In this document: piece after piece, positions 35,145 through 44,710 of the stretch
Layout: each line of letters starts with the position of its first letter
Position numbering within the stretch: the first letter of the stretch is position 1
Assembly (NCBI RefSeq): GCF_020829625.1
Contig: NZ_JAIVFX010000026.1
Coordinates: 1-64,000 of the forward strand
Source of the DNA: Nostoc sp. XA010
Lineage (GTDB): Bacteria > Cyanobacteriota > Cyanobacteriia > Cyanobacteriales > Nostocaceae
Reading direction: 5' to 3'
Length of the DNA: 64,000 nt
Notes under the pieces: model-generated
What the model was told of the DNA's origin: nothing
The model's input: the letters and a program-made list of their open reading frames with translations, nothing else
Databases searched by the model: none
Position numbers and translations under genes: made by a program

Positions 35145-37589
35145 CTAATGAGCAGCGCAAGATGTAGCGGTGAGCAAGGAATTATGGGGCGACGCAGTGG
35201 GTACTTGAGCAACCAGAACCACATTACCATTGGCATCCCTTACCCACCCTTGGGCTTCCACAATTTGAGTAGGTTCATTGACAGAATTAACTTTCTGTGA
35301 TTTCTCTCCTGTGTTTCGCTGCGCCTGAACAACCGCTCTTTTCTGAATAACGCCAGCACGATTCTGACTATCGGGAGAGAGTGTGATCCAATCTGCCAGC
35401 ACTGCATCAGCCATCAATAGCTCCGTGGGATCGGGGGCTAGCCCTCCACGTCCAGTAGTAATAAATGAACTTTTGGCTATTTTTACACCAGAATTACAAC
35501 CAGCAGTAATTTGCTGGGAAGCATCAACCAAATTTACGGGCAGTTCTACTAATCCTTTACTGGAGTCAGCATCTGGTGAGTTGATTTGGACTGTGCCACT
35601 TAACGAAGGGTTATGCTGAGAAAAGGCCGTGATGTCATTTGTTTGCAAGTTATCCGGGTTTATTTCTTCTGGGTCAAGTTTTTCTACGTCTGCATGGGTG
35701 CGGGGCACAAAACCAAAGATGTTCTTAGCGGTGATTGTGATTTTACCACCTGAGCCAGAGAAGGCATTGGCAGTGATATCGCTATTTTCAAAGGGAGGCG
35801 CGACAATGAAGCCATTGGGTGCTTTGATGGTGATATTACCGCCATCTCCACCAAGCCCTGTCGTACCTGCGTTAGTGGTTATTTTACTTTCGCGGCGCAT
35901 CAATAATAAGTTCTGCACCTGTAGCGTAATATTCCCGCCTCGACCTGACTCACTATTGGATGTCAGTTTCCCCTTGTTGTCCAGAAGTATGGAGCGAGCG
36001 GTTATATTTAAATCGCCAGCTTTCCCTAAATTAGTGGGATCTCCGATATAGATTACATTTTTTCGAGCTTGGCTGCTCACAGTTATTACAGCCCCATCCT
36101 TGATAATCAATCGCCCTGTAGTTAGGGTCAAGTTTCCGCCATCTCCAGGCCCTTCAGTTCCAGAAAACAAGCCACTGAGCCTAGAACCATTTGGTGAGGT
36201 TCCTATTAGTTCTACCGACTCAGAGGCGTTCACTGTCAAGTTTCCTGCTTTTCCTGTATTTGCTGGTGTAAGTTCGTTAGAAATATACCTATATATGCCT
36301 TCAGAGCTTGTTGATATTCTTGCCCCTCCTTGGATACGCAACTTTCCAGTATTAATTGTGATGCTGCCAGCGTTTTTATCGCTATAAGTTGCACTAAATA
36401 ATCCACTGGATATTAAATCACTACCATCTCGGAAGAGAGGAATGGAGGTGCCGCCGATTAGTTCTACAGAATCTGAGGCGTTTATGGTCAATTGCCCGTG
36501 CAATTGTGCTCCATCTCTGACCACCAAGTTTTTAGTAGTAACATTTATGTTTCCAGAGTTTCCGTTGGAGAAACTCTGAGTCAACAGTTGGGCATTTTGT
36601 TCAACTACTACAGACTCTGAGGCGTTCACTGTTAAATCTCCTCCTGATTCTCCTCCAGAGGGATCAACTACAGTTAGCAAACTGCCAGCTACCCGTACCA
36701 GCCTGCCTTGCACGTGGATATTGCCGCCCTCTCCATGAGCGTCTACAATAGATCGAATTTTATTTAACTGGATTAGTTCGATGTTCTGGAAATTTTGAAC
36801 ATTTTCATATCCCAACGCCCAACCTTGGTTCGTTGGGCTTAAACTAACCAAACTATTATTAGCAACGCTTCCTAACTCAACTCTTCCATCCTTTGCGGTG
36901 ATATTTCCCCCCTCTAGGGTTATATCACCGCCTATAAGTGCCAAGGTTTTGCCTTGCCGCACCTGTAGACCAACGCCTTGTCTCCAGATATTAACTGCGC
37001 CATCTGGTTTTGCTTGAGATTGATTGCGGATGGGAGCCGCAGTTGCTCCAAATTGTAAACCAATGGGAACACTTAATGTTAGTAAAGGTGTAGTTTGAGG
37101 AGATGTAGCACTAAACTTTGTACCATCAGCAAAGTTCAAGCTACTCGCCGTACTTGCCACAAATGAACCGCCGATATTTAAAGAAGCATTGGGCCCAAAA
37201 ACAATGCCGTTAGGATTAATCAGAAACAGGTTGGCTGTGCCGTTAGCTTTCAGAATGCCATCTATATTAGAAATCGAATTGCCACTCACCCGACTGATGA
37301 TATTTTGAATATCTATTGGATTGTTAAAGTAGGCTGTCCTTCCCGCAGAGACAGAAAACTGTTCAAAGCTGTGGAACAAGTTTGTACCACGAACTGCCCC
37401 ACCATCAATTTGGTCTATAGGCTGACCATTGATAAGATTTGGTGTAATGATTGAACTTTCAGATCCAAGTGTGCCATCCTTTTGTATTTGGGCTATGGCA
37501 AAACTTTGAAAGAAAGTGAACACTCCAGCAATTGCGAAAGTACTCACTATCCCTATCTTCCAGCACCAACTGCTTCGGTATCGAAACAT
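35145..37589 (-). CDS. Two-partner-secretion filamentous haemagglutinin-like exoprotein
   Basis: The 814-residue protein has a signal peptide (ending SFAIAQ), then the TPS secretion domain: NLFHSFEQFSVSAGRTAYF and ANLFLINPNGIVFGPNASL with the NPNGI motif. The rest is a beta-helix of irregular repeats (GNLTVNASESVELIG, GGNITLQVQNLLL, GSITINTGKLRI). The C-terminal CNSGVKIAKSSFITTGRGGLAPDP is the usual end motif of cyanobacterial members. It is secreted by a TpsB-type outer-membrane porin that is not in the window. Function may be adhesion or contact inhibition; no toxic C-terminal domain is seen. ATG start. Confidence 0.92.
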   Translation of the reverse strand: MFRYRSSWCWKIGIVSTFAIAGVFTFFQSFAIAQIQKDGTLGSESSIITPNLINGQPIDQIDGGAVRGTNLFHSFEQFSVSAGRTAYFNNPIDIQNIISRVSGNSISNIDGILKANGTANLFLINPNGIVFGPNASLNIGGSFVASTASSLNFADGTKFSATSPQTTPLLTLSVPIGLQFGATAAPIRNQSQAKPDGAVNIWRQGVGLQVRQGKTLALIGGDITLEGGNITAKDGRVELGSVANNSLVSLSPTNQGWALGYENVQNFQNIELIQLNKIRSIVDAHGEGGNIHVQGRLVRVAGSLLTVVDPSGGESGGDLTVNASESVVVEQNAQLLTQSFSNGNSGNINVTTKNLVVRDGAQLHGQLTINASDSVELIGGTSIPLFRDGSDLISSGLFSATYSDKNAGSITINTGKLRIQGGARISTSSEGIYRYISNELTPANTGKAGNLTVNASESVELIGTSPNGSRLSGLFSGTEGPGDGGNLTLTTGRLIIKDGAVITVSSQARKNVIYIGDPTNLGKAGDLNITARSILLDNKGKLTSNSESGRGGNITLQVQNLLLMRRESKITTNAGTTGLGGDGGNITIKAPNGFIVAPPFENSDITANAFSGSGGKITITAKNIFGFVPRTHADVEKLDPEEINPDNLQTNDITAFSQHNPSLSGTVQINSPDADSSKGLVELPVNLVDASQQITAGCNSGVKIAKSSFITTGRGGLAPDPTELLMADAVLADWITLSPDSQNRAGVIQKRAVVQAQRNTGEKSQKVNSVNEPTQIVEAQGWVRDANGNVVLVAQVPTASPHNSLLTATSCAAH

Positions 37590-37753
37590 TACAAACTTGC
37601 ACCCAAAAAATTAAGAGTATATTGAAATACTGCTCTTTGCTAATTAGGTATGGTGATAGTTGAGATTATCTCTGTAGCCTAATTAGTAAATGCAAAGTTC
37701 AGTATTTTTATACTCACTAGAATAAACTCTTTAGAGTACAAAAACTAAATTAT

Positions 37754-38017
37754 TTAGCAGTTACAGCCGAAAGGGTCGCCAGTTGACGGGCAAGGAATAC
37801 ACCATGAGTTTTGCATTACCACAATTTCCTGTTCATCAACTGCATTACCAGATTTTATTTTATTTGGGTCAAGATTGCACTGCCACTGAACTATTAAAGC
37901 TCTATCATCTAATACCCCGTACTTTTCAAGCACGCTATATAAGCCAGCATTATTAACGCTTTCAAGCAGTTTCTGTTGAATCTCGTCTTTTAACTGCTGT
38001 AATGTTTCAGGGTTCAT
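37754..38017 (-). CDS. Small protein with Cys-rich tail, candidate peptide precursor
   Basis: The 87-residue product has a charged helical front (NPETLQQLKDEIQQKLLESV, then VLEKYGVLDD) and a tail SWCIPCPSTGDPFGCNC with four cysteines in 15 residues (CxxC and CxC). No signal peptide. The leader-plus-core look recalls peptide natural-product precursors, where an amphipathic leader is followed by a Cys-rich core, but no modification enzyme is near. It lies 164 bp upstream of the exoprotein gene, same strand, so it may be its partner. I do not recognise a named family. Confidence 0.5.
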   Translation of the reverse strand: MNPETLQQLKDEIQQKLLESVNNAGLYSVLEKYGVLDDRALIVQWQCNLDPNKIKSGNAVDEQEIVVMQNSWCIPCPSTGDPFGCNC

Positions 38018-38699
38018 AACTGTTACCGTTTGTTACAGGATGTGTATAATTTCAGCTTTACTAGTAATAATTACGGCTAGCGTCACAAAACTTTATGTCT
38101 TGCTGCTGGATTTACTTTAAGCATTGATGAACTATAAGACAATACAGTTCAGTTAAGCATTTCTTCCTTCTCTCTGTGTTGCGCCAGTTGCTACCCTGCG
38201 GGAACGCTAAGAGCGAACAAGTCGGGCATTGCCCGCCCAACGCACTGGCTTCTCTGCGCCTCTGCGCTAGCCTGCGGCTTGCCGCAACTCTACCAGACGC
38301 ACTCGCGAATGCGTCTACGTTAAAAAATTGACTTTCACGAAGACTTTTAGCCTTAACCCAAGCGTATTGCGCTATATGCTGCTTGCTTAAGATAAAAGGT
38401 ACGGTAAGTTAGGCCAATGCACCGACAACTTCAACAATGCAGGTCGATGCATCAGGTGGTAATACGCTTAAGTTAAGCCTTTTCTCTCCTCCGGCTCCTC
38501 TGCTTGCGAATATGTATCAGTTTGAAAGTGAAACGGTGTATAGGGGTTCCCGCATGGATAAGGTACAGAAAAAATAATTAACCATAGATGAAGATACTCG
38601 TAGGGACACGGCAATGCAGTGTCCCTAGAGCGCCAGTACCCATTCAAATGAGAATCGCTATAAAAGACAGGCTTCCACTCGCCGGACAGCCTCCCCCAC
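38018..38699. other. Gap of about 680 bp with repeat mosaic
   Basis: A dense GC-rich mosaic of short palindromes lies at about 38160-38330 (pieces such as GCGGGAACGC, GGGCATTGCCC and GACGCACTCGCGAATGCGTC). The rest is unremarkable. A minus-strand frame at 38468-38725 overlaps the end of the permease gene and has no support. Confidence 0.7.
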
Positions 38700-39527
38700 T
38701 CAATTCTTAATTCCCGTCGCAGCAATACCTTGAATAAACTGACGCTGACCGATGAGAAATAATACCATCACTGGAACTGTCGCTATAGTCACCGCCGCCA
38801 TCATCAACGGCCAATTATTCGTAAATTGCTCTTGAAACTCAGCCAACGCCAGTTGCACCGTCCTTAATTCTGGTCGTGTCGTAAACACCAAAGGCTTAAA
38901 CAAATCATTCCATTCACCGATGAAGGTGAACAAAAACAGCGTCACCAACGCCGGACGCGCTAAAGGTAACATCACCCGCCACAAAATTTGCAGTCGGTTC
39001 GCCCCATCTATGGCTGCGGCTTCCTCTAACTCCACCGGAATTGTCTGGAAATACTGACGTAACAAAAAAATCCCAAACCCGTTGACCGCAGTGGGTAAAA
39101 TCAGCGCCCCATAAGTATTTATTAGGTGTCCCCACTTCAAAACCAAAAAGATGGGAATCACCAATAACTGAAAGGGAATCACTAAAGTTGCTAAAACTAC
39201 CAAAAGCAGTGCTTGGCGTCCCCGAAACTTCAGCCTTGCTAGGGCGTAACCCGCTAAAGCGGAAGTGACAATCTGAAACGCCGTCACAGCGATCGCTACC
39301 AAGGTAGAATTAGCAAACGCCAGTAAAAATTTTCCCTGTTGCCATGCAACGCGGTAATTAGCTAAAGACCAGCTATTTTTAGACAAATTTTCCGGGCTGG
39401 TGGCCGTCGTTGCAAAGGAGGTGAGAAAGACCACAAACAGAGGTAGTAGAACGATAAATGCCCCTAGCAGTAACACTACTAGGCTCAAAAAATCGCCAGA
39501 TTTCAGATTCGGGTTTGGTTTAAACAT
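38700..39527 (-). CDS. Sugar ABC transporter permease, MalG/UgpE type
   Basis: The 275-residue protein has six hydrophobic segments and the permease EAA motif ELEEAAAIDGANRLQILWRVMLPLARPA, which docks the ATPase. It is the second permease of carbohydrate uptake-1 family importers. No binding protein, partner permease or ATPase gene lies on either side in this window, so it must work with subunits encoded elsewhere or to the right of a break; here it is an orphan. ATG start at the membrane-leading end. Substrate unknown. Confidence 0.93.
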   Translation of the reverse strand: MFKPNPNLKSGDFLSLVVLLLGAFIVLLPLFVVFLTSFATTATSPENLSKNSWSLANYRVAWQQGKFLLAFANSTLVAIAVTAFQIVTSALAGYALARLKFRGRQALLLVVLATLVIPFQLLVIPIFLVLKWGHLINTYGALILPTAVNGFGIFLLRQYFQTIPVELEEAAAIDGANRLQILWRVMLPLARPALVTLFLFTFIGEWNDLFKPLVFTTRPELRTVQLALAEFQEQFTNNWPLMMAAVTIATVPVMVLFLIGQRQFIQGIAATGIKN

Positions 39528-39702
39528 AACTTGAGCTGCAAAGCATTTGTTTCGCTAGTACTACATCTCCCCCGGCAACAGTTAATCTATAAAGATAGTC
39601 TACTTGTTAAGTTAAATTAAACCACAGTGATTATTACCCTCAGTTCATGGGGTAAATTGAATCCTGGTGTCAAATAATCAGGTTTACAGGAGTAAAGATA
39701 CC

Positions 39703-40401
39703 ATGCAGCAGCTTACAGACCAATCTAAAGAATTAGATTTCAAGAGCGAAACATACAAAGATGCTTATAGCCGGATTAATGCGATCGTGATTGAAGGGGA
39801 ACAAGAAGCCCATGAGAATTACATCACACTAGCTCAACTGCTGCCAGAATCTCATGATGAATTGGTTCGCCTATCCAAGATGGAAAGTCGGCACAAGAAA
39901 GGATTTGAAGCTTGTGGGCGCAATTTACAAGTAACCCCAGATTTGCAATTTGCCAAGGAATTTTTCTCTGGACTACACCAAAATTTCCAAACAGCAGCCG
40001 CAGAAGGAAAGGTTGTTACTTGCTTGTTGATTCAGTCTTTGATTATTGAATGTTTTGCGATCGCAGCATATAACATTTACATCCCCGTTGCCGATGATTT
40101 CGCCCGCAAAATCACTGAGGGAGTAGTAAAAGAAGAATATAGCCACCTTAACTTTGGAGAAGTTTGGTTGAAAGAACATTTTACAGAAGCCAAAGCTGAA
40201 CTTGAACTTGCAAATCGCCAAAACCTACCCATAGTTTGGAAAATGCTCAACCAAGTAGAGGGTGATGCCCACACAATGGCAATGGAAAAAGATGCTTTAG
40301 TAGAAGACTTTATGATTCAGTACGGTGAAGCATTAAGTAACATAGGTTTTACAACTCGCGATATTATGCGCTTGTCAGCCTACGGACTCATAGCTGCTTA
40401 A
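39703..40401 (+). CDS. ado: Aldehyde deformylating oxygenase
   Basis: I start at ATG 39703 (QQLTDQSKELDF), which is preceded by AGGAG at the right distance; this gives 232 residues, the usual size. This ferritin-like di-iron enzyme turns fatty aldehydes into alkanes and formate. The ligands are in IVIEGEQEAHENY, KMESRHKKGF and the pair IIECFAIAAYN and KEEYSHLNFGE. With aar next door it makes the C15-C17 hydrocarbons of cyanobacteria. A hairpin (40419-40440) lies after it. Confidence 0.97.
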   Translation: MQQLTDQSKELDFKSETYKDAYSRINAIVIEGEQEAHENYITLAQLLPESHDELVRLSKMESRHKKGFEACGRNLQVTPDLQFAKEFFSGLHQNFQTAAAEGKVVTCLLIQSLIIECFAIAAYNIYIPVADDFARKITEGVVKEEYSHLNFGEVWLKEHFTEAKAELELANRQNLPIVWKMLNQVEGDAHTMAMEKDALVEDFMIQYGEALSNIGFTTRDIMRLSAYGLIAA

Positions 40402-40548
40402 AAAAAGTTAGGAGCAAAGCCGGAGACGCTTTGCCTCCGGTGAGAAATGATCACTGAGATATGAGTTGTACTCCTAACCCCCAACTCCCAACTCCCAACT
40501 CTACTAAATTCCACCCTTTCGAGACAGCATAAGCCTAATAATCACTAC

Positions 40549-41568
40549 ATGTTTGGTCTAATTGGACATCTGACTAGTTTGGAACACGCTCAATCGGTAG
40601 CCCAAGAATTGGGATACCCAGAATATGCCGATCAAGGGCTAGACTTTTGGTGTAGCGCCCCACCGCAAATTGTTGATAGCATTATTGTCACCAGTATAAC
40701 TGGGCAACAAATTGAAGGACGGTATGTAGAATCTTGCTTTTTGCCAGAGATGCTAGCTAGTCGCCGCATCAAAGCCGCAACGCGCAAAATCCTTAACGCT
40801 ATGGCCCATGCACAGAAGCACGGCATTAATATCACAGCTTTAGGCGGATTTTCCTCAATTATTTTTGAAAACTTTAAGTTAGAGCAATTTAGCCAAGTCC
40901 GCAACATTAAACTAGAGTTTGAACGGTTCACCACAGGAAACACTCATACTGCCTACATTATTTGTAAGCAGGTGGAAGAAGCGTCCAAACAACTGGGAAT
41001 TGATTTATCAAAAGCAACTGTTGCTATATGTGGAGCAACTGGGGATATTGGTAGTGCAGTTACACGCTGGCTAGATGCGAAAACAGATGTTCAAGAACTT
41101 CTGCTGATAGCCCGCGATCAAGAACGTCTCAAAGATTTGCAAGGCGAACTAGGGCGGGGAAAAATTATGGGTTTGACAGAAGCACTGCCCCTAGCTGATG
41201 TTGTAGTTTGGGTTGCTAGTATGCCCAGAGGCGTGGAAATTGACCCTACCACTTTGAAACAACCCTGTTTGTTGATTGATGGTGGTTATCCTAAAAACTT
41301 AGCGACGAAAGTTCAGTATCCTGGTGTACATGTGTTAAATGGTGGAATTGTAGAGCATTCCCTGGATATTGACTGGAAAATTATGAAAATCGTCAATATG
41401 GACGTGCCAGCCCGCCAGTTGTTTGCTTGTTTTGCCGAATCAATGCTGCTGGAATTTGAGAAGTTATACACGAACTTTTCGTGGGGACGGAATCAGATTA
41501 CCGTAGATAAAATGGAGCAGATTGGTCGGGTATCAGTAAAACATGGATTTAGACCACTGCTGGTTTAG
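40549..41568 (+). CDS. aar: Long-chain acyl-ACP reductase
   Basis: The 339-residue enzyme reduces acyl-ACP to the aldehyde used by ADO. It begins MFGLIGHLTSLEHAQ, has the NADPH Rossmann motif VAICGATGDIGSAV near residue 160, the catalytic cysteine region VESCFLPEML, and ends GRVSVKHGFRPLLV as in other family members. ATG start. The pair ado-aar, separated by 147 bp, is common to cyanobacteria. Confidence 0.97.
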   Translation: MFGLIGHLTSLEHAQSVAQELGYPEYADQGLDFWCSAPPQIVDSIIVTSITGQQIEGRYVESCFLPEMLASRRIKAATRKILNAMAHAQKHGINITALGGFSSIIFENFKLEQFSQVRNIKLEFERFTTGNTHTAYIICKQVEEASKQLGIDLSKATVAICGATGDIGSAVTRWLDAKTDVQELLLIARDQERLKDLQGELGRGKIMGLTEALPLADVVVWVASMPRGVEIDPTTLKQPCLLIDGGYPKNLATKVQYPGVHVLNGGIVEHSLDIDWKIMKIVNMDVPARQLFACFAESMLLEFEKLYTNFSWGRNQITVDKMEQIGRVSVKHGFRPLLV

Positions 41569-41571
41569 TCA

Positions 41572-41662
41572 TTAGTCATTTGTCCTTGGTCATTAGTCAT
41601 TTGTTATTTGCAAAGGACAAAGGACAAAGGACAAAGGACAAAAGATAAAAGACAAAGGATAG
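41572..41662. repeat. Facing heptamer arrays between aar and accA
   Basis: GTCATTA/GTCATTT units on the left face GGACAAA units on the right (AAAGGACAAAGGACAAAGG). Fills nearly the whole gap. Confidence 0.88.
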
Positions 41663-41695
41663 ATAACTTATAACTCGTAATTGATAACCCCTACG

Positions 41696-42676
41696 ATGGC
41701 AACTACCGAGCGTAAACCGCTACTGTTAGATTTTGAAAAGCCCCTAGCAGAACTAGCAACCCGAATCGATCAAATTCGGCAACTTGCAGAGGAAAATGGC
41801 GTCGATGTTTCTGGTCAAATTCGTCAACTAGAAGCACGCGCCATGCAGCTGCGTGAGGAAATTTTCAGTAGTCTATCTCCGTCTCAGCGACTGCAAGTCG
41901 CTCGTCATCCGCGTCGCCCCAGTACTCTCGATTACATTCAGGCTATTAGTGATGAATGGATGGAATTGCATGGCGATCGCTGTGGTGGTGACGATCCGGC
42001 TTTAGTTGGTGGTGTCGGTCGTCTGAGCGGGCAACCTGTGGTGATGTTAGGTCATCAAAAAGGTCGTGATACCAAAGACAATATTGCCCGTAACTTTGGA
42101 ATGCCTTACCCTGGCGGCTACCGCAAAGCAATGCGGTTAATGGAACACGCCAACAAGTTTAGTATGCCAATACTAACTTTTATCGACACACCAGGAGCTT
42201 GGTCTGGAGTAGAAGCAGAACACCAAGGTCAAGGCGAAGCGATCGCCTACAACTTGCGAGAAATGTTTTGCTTAGATGTACCAATTATCTGCACAGTTAT
42301 TGGTGAAGGCGGTTCCGGTGGCGCACTCGGAATTGGTGTAGGCGATCGCTTACTCATGTTTGAACACTCAGTTTATACAGTCGCCACTCCCGAAGCCTGC
42401 GCCGCCATTCTCTGGAAAGATGCTGCTAAGGCTCCGCAAGCAGCTGTTGCTCTAAAAATTATTTCCCACGATCTGAAAAAGTTAGGAATTATCGACCAAA
42501 TACTGCCTGAACCCACTGGTGGCGCTCATTCCGATCCTTTAAAAGCCGCTACCATTCTCAAGCAAGTGCTGTTGGAAAATTTGGACGAACTCAATCGTTT
42601 AACCGCTCCAGAACGCCGTCAACTGCGCTATGAAAAATTCCGTAAAATTGGCGTTTTTACAGAAGTTGCCCACTAA
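41696..42676 (+). CDS. accA: Acetyl-CoA carboxylase carboxyltransferase subunit alpha
   Basis: I start at ATG 41696 (ATTERKPLLLDFEKP), giving 326 residues; an in-frame TTG 15 bp earlier lies in repeat-like DNA. AccA with AccD moves carboxyl from biotin to acetyl-CoA, the first committed step of fatty acid synthesis. Visible segments are HRGDRCGGDDPALVGG-like (ELHGDRCGGDDPALVG), VMLGHQKGRDTKDN, FIDTPGAW and the oxyanion-hole glycines GEGGSGGALGIG. Placed after ado-aar, a common order. Confidence 0.97.
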   Translation: MATTERKPLLLDFEKPLAELATRIDQIRQLAEENGVDVSGQIRQLEARAMQLREEIFSSLSPSQRLQVARHPRRPSTLDYIQAISDEWMELHGDRCGGDDPALVGGVGRLSGQPVVMLGHQKGRDTKDNIARNFGMPYPGGYRKAMRLMEHANKFSMPILTFIDTPGAWSGVEAEHQGQGEAIAYNLREMFCLDVPIICTVIGEGGSGGALGIGVGDRLLMFEHSVYTVATPEACAAILWKDAAKAPQAAVALKIISHDLKKLGIIDQILPEPTGGAHSDPLKAATILKQVLLENLDELNRLTAPERRQLRYEKFRKIGVFTEVAH

Positions 42677-43034
42677 CAGGGCTGCATAATGATTGATTAG
42701 CAAAGCAGCAATGCTATAATTGCCTATGTGCTTAAAGATTTTTAACAATCTAGCCATAGGCATTTGCATGTTAACTAAATCTACTCAATCAGATTGAGTA
42801 GCTTTTGTATTATTAAGTAATCTAATTTGAGTATACGGCGTGGTTTTCCAGGCGACAATTTGTTGTCTTTACTGGTAAAACCCACAATATACTTAGTATT
42901 CCACTGGATCATAGCAGTTACTTAATGGAAATAATCAGATTTTTAGATTCCTTTAATCTATCTAAACCGAGAAGTGTGAATAATTGGGTGGTAATAGAGT
43001 TTGGGAACTACCAAAAAATTGGGAGACACCATGA
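42677..43034. other. Gap of 358 bp, hairpin terminator at 42781-42808
   Basis: CTACTCAATC and GATTGAGTAG form a stem followed by CTTTTG, about 105 bp past accA. The remainder, AT-rich, presumably carries the promoter of the next gene; not defined. Confidence 0.6.
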
Positions 43035-43760
43035 ATGAGTGTTGAGCAAAAACGACGCGCCTTGATTACTGGGGCAAGTAGTGGAATTGGGAAAGCAACG
43101 GCTTTAGCTTTTGCAAAAGCGGGAATAGATGTCGCCTTAGTCAGCCGTTCTTCGGATAAGTTGGAGGCGGTAAGAGAAGCAGTCGAGCATACTGGGGTGG
43201 AAGCGAAAGCTTACCCTGTAGATCTAGCGCGACTCTCCGAAGTAAAAGAAAAGATCCAAGCGATCGCTCTTGACTTTGGTGATATAGACATTTTGGTAAA
43301 CAATGCGGGTCTTGCCTATACAGCTACTTTGAGCGAAACCCCCCTAGAGGGCTGGCAGCAAGTAATTGACTTAAATCTTACCAGCGTGTTTCAGTGCATT
43401 GTGGGAATTTTGCCTTCGATGCGCGATCGGGGCACAGGCACAATTATCAACGTCGCCTCAATTGCCGCCAAGCAGCCGTTTCCCGGTTGGGGAGTATACA
43501 GCGTCAGCAAAGCTGGTTTGATAGCCCTCTCTCAAACCCTGGCACAAGAAGAACGCACCCACGGCATTCGTGTCACTGCTATCTGTCCCGGCGCAGTCAA
43601 TACCGAACTGTGGGATACAGAAACAGTCCATGTCAACTTAGACCGTTCCAAAATGTTAACCCCAGAAATTGTGGCTCAATCAATTCTCTACACAGTTCTC
43701 TTACCACAAGAGGCAGTTATTGATGAATTGACCCTGATGCCCAGCGCTGGCGCACTCTAA
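43035..43760 (+). CDS. Short-chain dehydrogenase/reductase
   Basis: The 241-residue product has the SDR signatures: TGASSGIGKATALAF (NAD(P) loop), the NNAG strand cap, the catalytic Ser/Tyr/Lys in VASIAAKQPF and YSVSKAG, and PGAVNTEL after it. FabG-like but substrate uncertain; SDRs are often found right after accA in cyanobacteria with ado-aar. The start is the ATG at 43035; an overlapping ATG 4 bp earlier is out of frame and stops quickly. Confidence 0.93.
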   Translation: MSVEQKRRALITGASSGIGKATALAFAKAGIDVALVSRSSDKLEAVREAVEHTGVEAKAYPVDLARLSEVKEKIQAIALDFGDIDILVNNAGLAYTATLSETPLEGWQQVIDLNLTSVFQCIVGILPSMRDRGTGTIINVASIAAKQPFPGWGVYSVSKAGLIALSQTLAQEERTHGIRVTAICPGAVNTELWDTETVHVNLDRSKMLTPEIVAQSILYTVLLPQEAVIDELTLMPSAGAL

Positions 43761-43764
43761 TTGC

Positions 43765-43853
43765 AAAGTTAGGAGTTAGAAGTTAGGAGTTAGGAATTAA
43801 AATTTTTAACTCATAACTCATAACTCATAACTCATAACTCATAACTCATAACT
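43765..43853. repeat. Facing GTTAGGA and AACTCAT heptamers
   Basis: Four GTTAGGA-type units face seven consecutive AACTCAT units. Fills the gap before folE. Confidence 0.9.
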
Positions 43854-43881
43854 AAATTCAAACCATAACCAAAACTTAATC

Positions 43882-44589
43882 ATGACTATTGCTAGTTCCA
43901 ACGGTTCTAATTCCTCTCAATCGCCTCTGATTCCCGATTTGTCAGAAGCCATAACTCCTAGACCCGATCGCAACACCCACAATGGGCGGCAAGCGGATGT
44001 GTCCCCGCCAAAAGAGGAACATCTGGAGGAAATGAAGGACGCCGTGCGAACAATAATATTGGGAGTTGGCGAAGATCCCGAACGCGAAGGACTCCTCAAA
44101 ACACCCAAGCGAGTGGCCGAGGCAATGCGATTTCTTACCAGTGGCTACACCCAATCCCTTGAAGAACTCGTTAACGATGCCATCTTTGATGAAGGGCATA
44201 ACGAGATGGTACTAGTTAGAGATATTAGTTTTTTTAGTCTGTGCGAACACCACATGCTGCCATTTATGGGTAGAGCACACGTTGCTTATATCCCCAACCA
44301 AAAAGTTGTAGGACTGAGTAAGCTGGCCCGCATTGTTGAGATGTATTCCCGTCGCTTACAAGTACAAGAGAGACTAACCCGCCAAATTGCCGAAGCAATC
44401 CAGACCATTCTGGAACCTCAAGGGGTAGCCGTTGTGATGGAAGCTAGCCACATGTGTATGGTGATGCGGGGTGTTCAAAAACCAGGCTCTTGGACTGTCA
44501 CTAGCGCAATGGTTGGTGTTTTCCAAGAGGAACACAAAACCCGCGAAGAATTTTTTAGCTTAATTCGCCATCAACCAGCATTCTTTTAA
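43882..44589 (+). CDS. folE: GTP cyclohydrolase I
   Basis: The 235-residue enzyme makes dihydroneopterin triphosphate, first step of folate and pterin synthesis. It has a 50-residue variable leader, then the conserved zinc and substrate residues: SLCEHHMLPFMGRAHVAYIP (zinc Cys and His) and MVMRGVQKPGS. Single domain, usual length for cyanobacteria. ATG start. Confidence 0.97.
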   Translation: MTIASSNGSNSSQSPLIPDLSEAITPRPDRNTHNGRQADVSPPKEEHLEEMKDAVRTIILGVGEDPEREGLLKTPKRVAEAMRFLTSGYTQSLEELVNDAIFDEGHNEMVLVRDISFFSLCEHHMLPFMGRAHVAYIPNQKVVGLSKLARIVEMYSRRLQVQERLTRQIAEAIQTILEPQGVAVVMEASHMCMVMRGVQKPGSWTVTSAMVGVFQEEHKTREEFFSLIRHQPAFF

Positions 44590-44599
44590 GGAATGGGAA

Positions 44600-44710
44600 G
44601 TGGGAAGTGGGGCATTGAGCAGAGGGGAAATACATAATTAATTTTTATTCTTCCCCTGCTTCCCCTGCTCCCCCTGCTCCCTCATCCCCCACTCCCTACT
44701 CCCTACTCCC
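44600..44710. repeat. CCCCTGCT and GGGAAGT repeats between folE and trpF
   Basis: GGAAGTGGGG units on the left face CCCCTGCTCCC and CTCCCTACT units on the right, between two convergent genes. Confidence 0.8.

Noticed and set aside
38468..38725. 85-codon frame downstream of the ABC permease
   Set aside because: Overlaps the permease 3' end and has no family or start signal.
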